Part shown: piece after piece, positions 9,078-16,298 of the stretch
Position numbering within the stretch: the stretch's first letter is position 1
Layout: each line of letters opens with the position of its first letter
Assembly (NCBI GenBank): GCA_000242935.3
Contig: CP007053.1
Span: forward strand, 744,001-808,000
Reading direction: 5' to 3'
From: Opitutaceae bacterium TAV5
GTDB lineage: Bacteria > Verrucomicrobiota > Verrucomicrobiia > Opitutales > Opitutaceae
Length of the DNA: 64,000 bases
Translations under genes and position numbers: made by a program
Notes under the pieces: model-generated
The model's database searches: none
Told to the model about the DNA's origin: nothing
The model's input: only the letters and a program-made list of their open reading frames with translations

Positions 9078-9459
9078 GGTAGCGGGTGATGCTGATGGTG
9101 AATGTCTGCTTGCGAGGAGCGCCGCCGGGAAGGTGGTTTGACTGATCCTCGGTGATGCTCGTAATCACCCACCGCCCGAGTGACCGCCCCTGGCCGTCGG
9201 CGAGGGCTTGCGGCTCGCCCTTCGCGGCGAGGGCCCGGAGCTTGTCGAGTTGGTCGAGTCCGGCGCCCGCGTGGAGCGGGAAAACGGTGCCGGGGAGCGT
9301 GATGGTCTCGGCCTCGGGGCCGGTGTATTGGAGTATCGGTGACGCGCCAACGCGCTTTTGTTCGGCCCATTCCCATCCGCTGACTCGCTGCAAGGTGTCG
9401 AAGGCGGCCGTCGAGGTCGAAAAGGTGAAGGTGCCGAGGGCGAGGATGGGCGTAGGCAT
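9064..9459 (-). CDS. Tail completion protein U, P2 gpU-like
   Basis: 131 aa. gpU binds the tail tube end and tape measure during tail completion. Characteristic sequences here are LGTFTFSTSTAAFDTLQRVSGW and QALADGQGRSLGRWVITSI. It lies 2 bp after the tape measure gene, in P2 order T-U-X-D. Confidence 0.88.
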   Translation of the reverse strand: MPTPILALGTFTFSTSTAAFDTLQRVSGWEWAEQKRVGASPILQYTGPEAETITLPGTVFPLHAGAGLDQLDKLRALAAKGEPQALADGQGRSLGRWVITSITEDQSNHLPGGAPRKQTFTISITRYHDDQ

Positions 9460-9461
9460 GA

Positions 9462-11693
9462 TCAGGCGGGATCGGCGAGCGCGCCGTCGAGGAGGGCGGA
9501 TTGTTGCTGGTCAATGGCGGCGACAACACGACGGACAAGTGAATCCTGGTCTTCGCCGGGCTGCTGCTGCACGCTGACGCTGACGCTGCTATGGACAGTC
9601 TTGTCGCCGGTCTGCCGCATGATTGGAGTCACGTCGGGGAGGCGGGGAATGGTGCCTGATGGCGGGATCGATCCGGATCCAGCGGGGCGGGCAGGGTCCC
9701 GGGCGACCTCCTCTTCGGCCCTGCCAAACCCGGACATGCGGAAGAGTGTCTTGATGGCACCGCCGATTTTTGTGAAAATGCCAAACTTCTCTTCGAGCCA
9801 TTTGAACATCGCGCCGTAGGCACGAATGACGAGGCCAAGTGGAGACCACGAAAAGATCGCCTTGAGAAAGTCCCATGCGATGGAGATGTTGGTTTTGAGC
9901 CCGTCCCACAGCCACGACCATGCGGACGCAACGGCGCTGGTGATTGCGACGGAGAATGCCTTGATCGGTTCCCAATGACGACGGAGGAGCCGGAAGACGC
10001 CGAAGAGCGGGAAAATGACACGGAGAATGCCGTCGAAAATCGGATGATCGTCGAACCATGTGTTGATGGCGCTCCAGTTTTTCCACAGGGCATAGATGCC
10101 GGCAACAAGTAGCCCGATGGCAACTACAACGACGCCGATGGGGTTGGCCGTGAGCGCGACGTTGAATCCGGTGATGAGCGGGATGACGCCGAGGAACGTC
10201 CGCCCGAGGCTGATGACGCTGGTAATCATCGTGCCGAATTTGAGCGCAAGCATGGTATAGCCGAGCACGCCAAGGGCAAAGACAAGGGTGTTGACCAGCC
10301 AGGGGGCCTTGCCGATCAGGCCGAACAGGAAGCCCGCCACGCGGGCAATGCCTCCGACAAGCGGAGCGAGCCCGCTGAGTGCGTTGGCGAGAGCGCCGAT
10401 GGACTTGCCGACCGCCCCGCCGTTGCCAATGATGACGTTGCGCAGCGTGGTGTTGAGCTTGGTAAAGGCGGGCATGAGCGTGGTGCCGATGACCCGCCCG
10501 AGGCTGGCCCATGAGGTGCGCAGGGCACCAAGCGAGCTTTGGTATTCCTCGGCGCCGCCGGTATCCCAAACCGCGCCGGATTCGCGAGCTTGCTGGCGCA
10601 TCTGCTCGATGGCCTTGCGCCCGCCCGAGAGCATGGTGTTGAAGCCGCGCCCGGCGTCTTTGCCGAACAGGTCCGACGACAGGCTGGCGCGCGTGTCGGT
10701 GTCGGCGATGCTGGCAAGGGCGTCGGAAATCGCCGCCAGCCGTTCGTCGGCAGGCATGGTGGCGAGGACACGCATGTCAAGACCCATGCGGGTAAGGGCG
10801 TCGTGCGCAGGGCCGCTTTTTTTAATGAGCGCGTCGTCGAGTCCCTGGCTGAGTTTATCGAGCCCGCCCTCGAATTTTTCCGCCCCCATGCTGGACTGTT
10901 CAGCGGCGAAGCGAAATTCCTGCAAGGCGGAAACCGACATGCCGAGGCGGGAGGAGGCTTGATTGATGGCTTCACCCTCGGCGGCGGTTGCGTTGACGAA
11001 CTTGTATGAGGCGGTCGTGGCGGCGGAAATGATGCCGGCGCCTGCAAGGACTGTCTTCCCCAGGTCAATGGCCCTTGTTTTCGTATCTTTCCAGGCATTA
11101 CTGAATGCAAGCTGGCGCTGCAAAACCTCGCCAAGCCGCTTATGCTCCGCGGTGAGGGCGGCGACATCCTTGCCCTCGGCCTTGAGGGCAATGGTGCGGT
11201 CCTTTATCGCCTTCTCCGACCTTCTGTAAGTCTTCTCCGCCTGGTCATGCTGTTTGGTGAGGCGGGCCAGAATGGCGGCCTGCTCCTCGGTCGGAGCCGC
11301 CGCGCTCTCCATCGCCCTTCTGGACGACTCGTACTGGATCATGAGGCGCGCCTGGGCGTCGGTTTGCTCCTTGGTGCGGAATGTGACGCCGGCCATTTTC
11401 TCCTCGAACGCAAGGAGCGCCTTTTCGGATTCCTCAAAATGCTTGGCGGCGCGAGTCGAATCTAACGTATCCCGGTATTTGTCGAGGGCCAGCTTGGCGT
11501 CGGCGAGAGCTGTAGTGTTTTTCTCGTGCTCTCCGAAATCGGGAAGGCCAAGTCCCTGTTGCTGTGCCCTGGTCTTTTCGACGATGCCGCCGAGTCCGCT
11601 GATATCGCCCTTGGCCTTGCCCATCGTGGATGCCCAGCCTGCGCCGAGCGCGGCGCCAAGCGTGAGGGTGACTGCGGTTCCGGTGGATGCCAT
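9462..11693 (-). CDS. Tail tape measure protein, P2 gpT-like
   Basis: 743 aa. Sets tail length and serves as assembly scaffold. The N-terminal third is Ala/Lys/Glu-rich coiled coil (about residues 60-200); around 220-400 is the conserved tape-measure domain (SRLGMSVSALQEFRFAAEQ); about 440-540 holds several hydrophobic helices, as usual for membrane-active tape measures. Its ATG lies exactly 6 nt after a TAGAGT box of the late motif (11700-11731), so its mRNA may be leaderless. Confidence 0.93.
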   Translation of the reverse strand: MASTGTAVTLTLGAALGAGWASTMGKAKGDISGLGGIVEKTRAQQQGLGLPDFGEHEKNTTALADAKLALDKYRDTLDSTRAAKHFEESEKALLAFEEKMAGVTFRTKEQTDAQARLMIQYESSRRAMESAAAPTEEQAAILARLTKQHDQAEKTYRRSEKAIKDRTIALKAEGKDVAALTAEHKRLGEVLQRQLAFSNAWKDTKTRAIDLGKTVLAGAGIISAATTASYKFVNATAAEGEAINQASSRLGMSVSALQEFRFAAEQSSMGAEKFEGGLDKLSQGLDDALIKKSGPAHDALTRMGLDMRVLATMPADERLAAISDALASIADTDTRASLSSDLFGKDAGRGFNTMLSGGRKAIEQMRQQARESGAVWDTGGAEEYQSSLGALRTSWASLGRVIGTTLMPAFTKLNTTLRNVIIGNGGAVGKSIGALANALSGLAPLVGGIARVAGFLFGLIGKAPWLVNTLVFALGVLGYTMLALKFGTMITSVISLGRTFLGVIPLITGFNVALTANPIGVVVVAIGLLVAGIYALWKNWSAINTWFDDHPIFDGILRVIFPLFGVFRLLRRHWEPIKAFSVAITSAVASAWSWLWDGLKTNISIAWDFLKAIFSWSPLGLVIRAYGAMFKWLEEKFGIFTKIGGAIKTLFRMSGFGRAEEEVARDPARPAGSGSIPPSGTIPRLPDVTPIMRQTGDKTVHSSVSVSVQQQPGEDQDSLVRRVVAAIDQQQSALLDGALADPA

Positions 11694-11699
11694 GCCGCG

Positions 11700-11731
11700 A
11701 CTCTAGCGCAGCAGACAGACGGGGTCTTGTG
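11700..11731 (-). promoter_or_regulatory. Late promoter motif before tape measure gene
   Basis: Read on the minus strand: CACAAGACC (11731-11723), 17 bp, TAGAGT (11705-11700), 6 nt, ATG at 11693. It shares box, spacing and ATG distance with the motifs before the gpW-like and Mor-like genes. Confidence 0.6.
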
Positions 11732-11756
11732 CGGAGGGTGTGACCCGGCAAGAGCG

Positions 11757-11933
11757 TCAGAGGAAGGAAAGCGTGATGCCGGCCGCTTCCAGTATGGCGA
11801 CGAGCGCACCCGCAAAAAGCAGGAAGGTCAGACCGGCAACCAGGAGGGTAACGAAGGCTGCAACAGGGTGCTCAATGACAAACAGCACCCCCGCAAGCAG
11901 GACGGTGGCGAATGTTTTGAGTGCCTCGATCAT
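11757..11933 (-). CDS. Small two-helix membrane protein in tail operon
   Basis: 58 aa from ATG 11933, of which two thirds is hydrophobic: one helix around residues 6-24 and one around 28-50 (LVAGLTFLLFAGALVAIL). It sits between gpE' and the tape measure gene, where P2 has none. Could be an extra holin-like or tail-associated protein. No family recognised; the start is the only ATG that gives a well-formed protein. Confidence 0.55.
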   Translation of the reverse strand: MIEALKTFATVLLAGVLFVIEHPVAAFVTLLVAGLTFLLFAGALVAILEAAGITLSFL

Positions 11934-11954
11934 GCCGGGAGCCTGCAACAAAAT

Positions 11955-11984
11955 GCCCCGCCCGTCAAGGACGACAGGCGGGGC
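11955..11984 (-). terminator. Hairpin, possible terminator or processing site
   Basis: On the minus strand: GCCCCGCC stem closed again by GGCGGGGC with an inner GTC/GAC, followed by ATTTTGTT. About 11-12 bp stem, GC-rich, with a short T-rich tail. It lies directly after the gpE' stop and before the small membrane gene; partial termination would need the promoter at 11700-11731 for the tape measure gene, which is what is seen. Confidence 0.55.
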
Positions 11985-11989
11985 GCCAA

Positions 11990-12375
11990 TCAGTGGGCGG
12001 CAGACTTGCTGAGGTCGATGGCTGCCTGGAGAAATTCTACAAATTCCTCGAAATCGAGGCGATCGATTTCCGATAGCGGCCAGCCGGTGGAGTGGGCGAG
12101 CGCGATGATGCCCCGCGTCAGGTCGTGGCGCGGGGGGAGATAAAACCCGCCGCGGCCTTCGAGACTTCGAGGAAGTCGGCGCCGTCCATGCGGTCAATGT
12201 CTTCGGGGGAGAGCTCGGCAAGATTGCCGGCAAGACGCGCCTCCTTGTCGAAGTCAGTGCCTCCGCTGTTGTGCATGATGCGCAGGTCGCGCACGAGGGG
12301 CCGGCGAATGGTGACTTCGCTGCATTCGGTGCCGTCGGCCTTTTTGAAGGGATGCTTGAGCTTGATGGTTGTCAT
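11990..12375 (-). CDS. Tail assembly chaperone gpE-E', -1 frameshift product
   Basis: A 128-aa protein made by a -1 slip at 12148-12142: 78 residues of gpE ending GF, then 50 residues in the new frame (YLPPRHDLTRG ... WPLSEIDRLDFEEF ... KSAAH) to the TGA at 11992-11990. The extension has the pattern of P2 GpE extensions (a WPxSEIDxL core). In P2, E and E+E' bind the tape measure during tail assembly. The slip site fits the XXXYYYZ rule in the proper frame. Confidence 0.75.
12118..12375 (-). CDS. Tail assembly chaperone gpE (unshifted form)
   Basis: 85 aa from ATG 12375 (MTTIKLKHPF). KHPFKKADGTE and RRPLVRDLRIM are typical of phage tail assembly chaperones (Phage_TAC type). The longer ORF start at 12432 would run into the tRNA at 12401-12475 and is rejected. 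It lies in the P2 place between the tube and tape measure genes. Confidence 0.85.
   Translation of the reverse strand: MTTIKLKHPFKKADGTECSEVTIRRPLVRDLRIMHNSGGTDFDKEARLAGNLAELSPEDIDRMDGADFLEVSKAAAGFISPRATT
12142..12148 (-). promoter_or_regulatory. Programmed -1 frameshift slippery heptamer
   Basis: GGGTTTT read on the minus strand, with gpE codons GGT-TTT in frame (G GGT TTT). After a -1 slip both tRNAs can re-pair (GGG, TTT). A run of six C follows within the next codons. Confidence 0.7.
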
Positions 12376-12400
12376 GGTGGATTGATACGAATTCCAGAAA

Positions 12401-12475
12401 TGGGAGCAGGAGCGGGAATCGAACCCGCACATTCCGCGTTATGAGCGCGGCGAGCTACCGTTACTCTACCCTGCT
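12401..12475 (-). tRNA. tRNA with CAT anticodon (Met or Ile2) inside tail operon
   Basis: 75 nt with encoded CCA. Acceptor AGCAGGG/TCCTGCT (last pair G-U), D-stem GAGT/GCTC (last pair U-G), anticodon stem CCGCG/CGCGG with loop CTCATAA (anticodon CAT), T-arm GCGGG-TTCGATT-CCCGC. Discriminator base 73 is C, unusual for Met or Ile tRNAs. It lies between the tail tube gene and gpE and would be transcribed with the late operon. Whether it is elongator Met or a lysidine-type Ile tRNA cannot be decided by eye. Confidence 0.88.
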
Positions 12476-12530
12476 AAAGGGGCCCGCCTATTTGAGCATC
12501 GTTGATAGGCTTGGCAGGCACTGAAAGATT

Positions 12531-13028
12531 TTACATGCCGAGGGCCCGGCGCTGCTCGGCAAGCTGGTCAACGCCGTTGACGATCCGCTTCATGTTGGGG
12601 ACGTCGATCTCGTGGACGACGCGCCCGCCTTGCGTGTATTTGTAATACGAGAGCGTGGCCGTGAATTTGACCGTCGCCTTCTCGCCGGGCTTCCAGGCTC
12701 CGTGTTCGTGCGCCTTGACGAGGCCGGTCATTTTGACCTCGACGGCCGTAACGGTGTCTCCGAGGGACTGGAGGGCGCCACGGGCGGTCAGGTTGATGCT
12801 CTTGCCGAAGGTGGCGAGGATTCCCTCGTCAACCTTGGAGAGGGTGCCGGAGGCTTCGAGCTTCTCCATGCCCTGGTCAATATCGAGCGGGGCGTCCATG
12901 CCGGCTGCACGGTATTCCTCGGTCTTGAGGGTGAGGTTGGGAAGCTGCATTTCGTCGATGTTGCCGGCATAGCCGACAGACTCGACGAAGAGGTTGAAGT
13001 TTTTGAGGATGTTGTCGGCGGCGGCCAT
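12531..13028 (-). CDS. Major tail tube protein, P2 gpFII-like
   Basis: 165 aa. Builds the inner tube of the contractile tail. Typical pattern: NILKNFNLFVESVGYAGNID-type N-terminus, MEKLEASGTL, and C-terminal YYKYTQGGR with EIDVPNMKRIVNGVDQL. Follows the sheath gene as in P2. Upstream AAGGA (about 13037-13041) can serve as ribosome site. Confidence 0.92.
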   Translation of the reverse strand: MAAADNILKNFNLFVESVGYAGNIDEMQLPNLTLKTEEYRAAGMDAPLDIDQGMEKLEASGTLSKVDEGILATFGKSINLTARGALQSLGDTVTAVEVKMTGLVKAHEHGAWKPGEKATVKFTATLSYYKYTQGGRVVHEIDVPNMKRIVNGVDQLAEQRRALGM

Positions 13029-13087
13029 GATGCGGTATCCTTGTTTCTGTTACGTTGGCGGTGCGGGTTGGCGGTGCAGGTTGCGGA

Positions 13088-14263
13088 TTAGCTGCTAGCG
13101 AAGATAACGTCGTAGTAGTCCTCGACGGTCTCGGCGTAGAAGGCGATGTGCTCGGCGGGCGGAGGCGGCGTGAACTTGTAGCGGAACCGGATGACGCCCT
13201 GCGCGAGGTCGTTGTTTTCGTTGTCGGCACGGTCATACCAGCACTCGCCGCCGAGGATGGCGCCCATTGCGACGAGGGAGCGCAGGTAGCTGTTGACGCC
13301 GTCGGCGATGGACTCGCAAAGCTGGCGCGTGACGGGGCGGTCAACGGCCCACAGGTGGGCGCGCTGGATCGAGTCGGCGATAACGTCGGCGGTGCGGCGC
13401 GTGGAGAGGAAGGCGAACTGCGGATCGCTGGAGAGGGTGCGGTTGCCCCACAGGCGGAAGCCGTCCTGCCGGATGATGGTGGCGACGTTTTGCTCGTTGA
13501 GGAGGTTGGCGCGGGAGTTGGGATCGCCGAGGAGGAAATCGACGGGGCGGGCGGTGCCGGTGATGCCGAGGATTTCCTGGTTGGAGGGGGACCACCAGAA
13601 GCCGCGGTCGTTGTCAGACTTGGCGATGAGGCCGGCGACGCGGGCGGAGTTGGGGCGGACGACTTCGACGCCGTCGGCGAACACCTTGACGGCGGGATCG
13701 ACGAGGTAGGCGCGGGCGTTGCCGAAGTCGCCGGCGTAGGTGATGGCGGCTTCATCGGTGGTGTTGGGCCCGTCGATCGGGACGACGGCGCGGAGGCGGT
13801 CGGCGACGGAGAGGAGTTCGTCGGCGCAGGCTTTTGTATTCGTAAAGCCAGGAGCGATGAGGATGCGCGGGGAGAAGCCGACGACGGACTCGGCATCGAC
13901 TAGGCACTGGATGCCGGTCGAGCCGTCGGGGGTGACGTCGCCGATGATGTTGGTGAGGGTGGCGGCGGCGATTTCAGCGGGGGTGGCGCCTTCGCCTTCG
14001 GCGACGCGGACGACAATGACGACGGCGCCGACCTGGTCGAAGATGTCGTCAAGCGCGGCGGGGAGCGTGCCGGTCTCGCCGAGCAGGGCGGCTTCGCGGC
14101 GGGACGCGGCGATGAGCACGGGGCGGTTAAGCGGGAAGGCAGCGGCGTCGGCCTCGGGAGCGGTGCCGACGATGCCGATGACGGAGGTTCTGACGGTGCG
14201 GATGGCGCGGGGGCCGTTGGTGACTTCGAGGACTTCGACGCCGTGGAGAAACGTGGTGCTCAT
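13088..14263 (-). CDS. Contractile tail sheath protein, P2 gpFI-like
   Basis: 391 aa, usual length for P2-type sheaths. STTFLHGVEVLEVTNGPR at the start, the RTVRTSVIGIVGTAP strand, SSDPQFAFLSTRRTADVI and a C-terminal RFRYKFTPPPPAEHIAF are family hallmarks. A late motif lies at 14277-14308, here with 13 nt between the -10 box and ATG. Confidence 0.94.
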   Translation of the reverse strand: MSTTFLHGVEVLEVTNGPRAIRTVRTSVIGIVGTAPEADAAAFPLNRPVLIAASRREAALLGETGTLPAALDDIFDQVGAVVIVVRVAEGEGATPAEIAAATLTNIIGDVTPDGSTGIQCLVDAESVVGFSPRILIAPGFTNTKACADELLSVADRLRAVVPIDGPNTTDEAAITYAGDFGNARAYLVDPAVKVFADGVEVVRPNSARVAGLIAKSDNDRGFWWSPSNQEILGITGTARPVDFLLGDPNSRANLLNEQNVATIIRQDGFRLWGNRTLSSDPQFAFLSTRRTADVIADSIQRAHLWAVDRPVTRQLCESIADGVNSYLRSLVAMGAILGGECWYDRADNENNDLAQGVIRFRYKFTPPPPAEHIAFYAETVEDYYDVIFASS

Positions 14264-14276
14264 GAGTTTTGCGGAG

Positions 14277-14308
14277 AGGTTAGCGTGTGATCGGGAAAGG
14301 GTCTTGTG
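14277..14308 (-). promoter_or_regulatory. Late promoter motif before sheath gene
   Basis: Minus strand: CACAAGACC (14308-14300), 17 bp, TAACCT (14282-14277). The ATG is 13 nt downstream, further than in the gpW, tape measure and Mor-like cases. Confidence 0.6.
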
Positions 14309-14327
14309 CGGCTTGTGTGCGAGACGG

Positions 14328-14570
14328 TTATTTTGTCATGCGGTCGAGTTGCCGTTTGATTTCGGCGGTGCGCTCGTCGATGCGCAGGAGCAGTTCGCGG
14401 GAGTTTTGCACCTGCTCTTCCAGCGTGTTGATGCGCCGTCCGTGCTCGGAGATCTGGTATTGAGCCACGGCGAAAGAAGAGAACGCCCCGCCGACGGTCA
14501 CGACGAGAGCGAGCCAGACGCCGGCAGGCAGTTTGACGGGAGTTTTTTCAGTAATGCTGGAGGTATTCAC
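14328..14570 (-). CDS. Single-TM coiled-coil protein, possible inner spanin
   Basis: 80 aa from GTG 14570, which overlaps the stop of the lipoprotein gene (GTGA). One membrane helix (about 14-36) is followed by a charged coiled coil (41-78, INTLEEQVQNSRELLLRI). An N-terminal anchor with a periplasmic coiled coil is the build of i-spanins, and its neighbour is a small lipoprotein. The order (lipoprotein first) is not the usual Rz/Rz1 order, so the role is inferred. Confidence 0.5.
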   Translation of the reverse strand: MNTSSITEKTPVKLPAGVWLALVVTVGGAFSSFAVAQYQISEHGRRINTLEEQVQNSRELLLRIDERTAEIKRQLDRMTK

Positions 14571-14764
14571 TGGCGTTCGAGTTCGTATTCGAGATCGGCG
14601 ATGGTATGGAGGGCGTCCCGGCACCATTCGGGCGCGGCAAGGCGGGCAGCTTCGAAATCCGGGCGGCGCATGAGGCGTGCGCCGTTGTCCAGCTTCGCGG
14701 ATACGCAGCCGGAGAGACAGCCGGAGAGAAGGCTAAGACTGAGGAGGGCGGTCAATGGCTTCAT
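14567..14764 (-). CDS. Small lipoprotein, possible outer spanin
   Basis: 65 aa from ATG 14764. The signal ends in LLSGC or LSGC (C16 or C20). The mature part is about 45-49 aa with no proline-rich stretch. It overlaps genes on both sides, suggesting translational coupling in a lysis or virion-accessory cluster. Confidence 0.55.
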   Translation of the reverse strand: MKPLTALLSLSLLSGCLSGCVSAKLDNGARLMRRPDFEAARLAAPEWCRDALHTIADLEYELERQ

Positions 14765-14888
14765 CGGCTGCGGTTTTCTTGGCGTTGCGGCGGCTGTCGG
14801 CTTGTCGCTCCCGCGCCCGTTGGGCCACGCCGACAAGCGCCGGGATGGCCCGAAGGATGGCAAGCAGGAATGCGAGGAATTTTGCCAT
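14733..14888 (-). CDS. Small basic amphipathic protein, unknown
   Basis: 51 aa from ATG 14888. A hydrophobic N-terminal helix (MAKFLAFLLAILRAIPALVG) is followed by a strongly basic region (RARERQADSRRNAKK). It fills the 12-nt-spaced gap after the upstream gene and overlaps the start of the lipoprotein gene, so it fits the operon; no good Shine-Dalgarno is seen. Possibly an antiholin- or holin-like peptide. Confidence 0.45.
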   Translation of the reverse strand: MAKFLAFLLAILRAIPALVGVAQRARERQADSRRNAKKTAADEAIDRPPQS

Positions 14889-14900
14889 GTGCGGTTGCGG

Positions 14901-15278
14901 TCAGAGTTTCTTCCCGCCGAGCGCGGAACCGATGTAGCCGCCGAAGTAAAAGATCTTGTCGAGGATCTTGAACCAGGTCGCTGATTCGAGCTTGTCGGTC
15001 CAGTCGTCGTCGGTGGTTTCGGTCGTGTCGGCAACGCGCTTGTGCCACCAGGCGACAAGCGCCTGATAGGCGAGGCTGGCCGTGCCGTAGATTGTCAGGG
15101 CCGTGAAAACCCATCCCGGCACCTTGGCGAGGACGCTGGCGGCGATGCCCTGCACGTTCTCCGGCAGGCTCTGGATAAGAGCATTGGCGGCGCTAGCGGC
15201 TTCCTGCGCGAAGGCAGAGGCAGCAAGCATGTTGAGGAGGAGGGCGAACAGCCCGAGGAACACGAGTAGCTTTTTCAT
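14901..15278 (-). CDS. Exported/membrane protein, holin candidate
   Basis: 125 aa. Signal-like helix (1-24, ending AFAQE), then a second hydrophobic helix (about 55-75, WVFTALTIYGTASLAYQAL) and a charged tail. Location in the probable lysis cluster suggests a holin, but no holin family is recognised. Confidence 0.5.
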   Translation of the reverse strand: MKKLLVFLGLFALLLNMLAASAFAQEAASAANALIQSLPENVQGIAASVLAKVPGWVFTALTIYGTASLAYQALVAWWHKRVADTTETTDDDWTDKLESATWFKILDKIFYFGGYIGSALGGKKL

Positions 15279-15332
15279 GGTGTTGGTGTTTGGATTTCGG
15301 TTACGTTATGCTGCCGAAGCGGCGGGAAGTGG

Positions 15333-15647
15333 TTAGGTCGTGGCCTTGCCTTCGACGTTGCGAGCCACGCGGTCCGCCGTGCGCTTTTCGAGCCACATCA
15401 ACCCCGTCTCGAAGTGCGTGATGGCGATGGCGTTTTCGCGGCAGGGGAATTTGCCGTTGAGGTGCTGGATGCGGTTGATAAGGACACGCGCCAACTCCTC
15501 ATTGGTAGTCCCGTCATTGACGGTGACGAGGGTTGCGGAACCCGGAGACTCCGGAACCTTTTCGATGAACTGAATCACCTGGCCGGGAGCGTCCTTTTTC
15601 TCGAAGTTCGCGAGTTCGTATCTGTGTCCTTCCGTGAGGATTTTCAT
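15333..15647 (-). CDS. Acb2/Tad1-hairpin-like protein, candidate anti-CBASS/Thoeris sponge
   Basis: 104 aa. The C-terminal half (about 47-100) matches a phage family I recognise as the Acb2/Tad1 hairpin domain: NEELARVLINRIQHL, then FPCRENAIAITHFETGLMWL, then KRTADRVARNVEGK. Characterised Acb2 and Tad1 proteins bind cyclic nucleotide or cADPR signals and block CBASS or Thoeris. The N-terminal half (HRYELANFEKKD ... QFIEK ... VNDGTTN) is common in phage homologues. It sits in the lysis/accessory region, not with other anti-defence genes. Ligand binding here is inferred from family only. Confidence 0.65.
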   Translation of the reverse strand: MKILTEGHRYELANFEKKDAPGQVIQFIEKVPESPGSATLVTVNDGTTNEELARVLINRIQHLNGKFPCRENAIAITHFETGLMWLEKRTADRVARNVEGKATT

Positions 15648-15648
15648 G

Positions 15649-15804
15649 TTAGCGATAGTGCCACGGCTGCGGGTTGAACCCGTCCCCGTGTTGTGGCGTG
15701 ACGACGGGAGCGGGTGTTTCGGTGTGTGCCGGTTGCGTGGATACGCACCCGGCGAGAGTGACGATGGCCGCGAGAGCGGCGATCAGGTGTAGTAAACGAG
15801 CCAT
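15649..15804 (-). CDS. Small proline-rich lipoprotein (Rz1-like candidate)
   Basis: 51 aa from ATG 15804, overlapping the end of the upstream gene. Signal with lipobox LAGC (C20), then a Thr/Pro/His-rich mature part of about 31 aa (TETPAPVVTPQ). Size and composition resemble o-spanins. Confidence 0.6.
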   Translation of the reverse strand: MARLLHLIAALAAIVTLAGCVSTQPAHTETPAPVVTPQHGDGFNPQPWHYR

Positions 15805-16220
15805 GCGGAATCCTTTTGGGCTTGTGAGAGGCTGAAAAACTCCCGGCGCTGCGGCTCGAAGACGAACAAGCCGCGGTCGGTATAGACGACGTTGACGGCG
15901 TGGCCGGTGGCCGGGTTGGCCGGATCGGTTCGGTAGCAGAGAATGCCGATAGGGCAGCCTTGCCCGGAACCGAGATTGAGGAGGCGTGCGCGGTAGTGTT
16001 TCCATGCGCCGAGGAAGACGGCGGCGAGGGCGAAGTTGTCGCAGTCGTAATAATCCTTCCACGCATCCCCGCATACCTTGTTCAGCATGTCTTCCAGTTC
16101 GCCGAAGAATTGCCCCGTGCCATCGAGCGGCACGGGATCATAGGACGCATCCAGCACGCTGACTTGCGCATTCGGGAAGACGGCGCGCGTCTGGTCGTGG
16201 AGTTGCTGCGCGGTGATCAT
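15783..16220 (-). CDS. Papain-like cysteine hydrolase-like protein
   Basis: 145 aa, no signal peptide. DYYDCDNFAL (Cys about residue 59), GHAVNVVYT (His about 106) and LFVFEPQ (Glu about 121) form the Cys-His-Glu/Gln layout of papain-fold domains such as that of the MOA lectin C-terminus. In this position it could be the endolysin, since no classical lysozyme or amidase is present, or a virion-associated enzyme. Inference from motif order only. Confidence 0.45.
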   Translation of the reverse strand: MITAQQLHDQTRAVFPNAQVSVLDASYDPVPLDGTGQFFGELEDMLNKVCGDAWKDYYDCDNFALAAVFLGAWKHYRARLLNLGSGQGCPIGILCYRTDPANPATGHAVNVVYTDRGLFVFEPQRREFFSLSQAQKDSAWLVYYT

Positions 16221-16298
16221 GGTCAGGATTCGGAAATTTGTGCCTCAGATTTCTCGATTTGTGAGACGCTACGGGTTTTGTGACTCACGGATGAGCCG

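Noticed and set aside
12376-12432. N-terminal extension of gpE
   Set aside because: It would overlap the tRNA 3' half and adds unrelated residues; ATG 12375 starts the conserved part.
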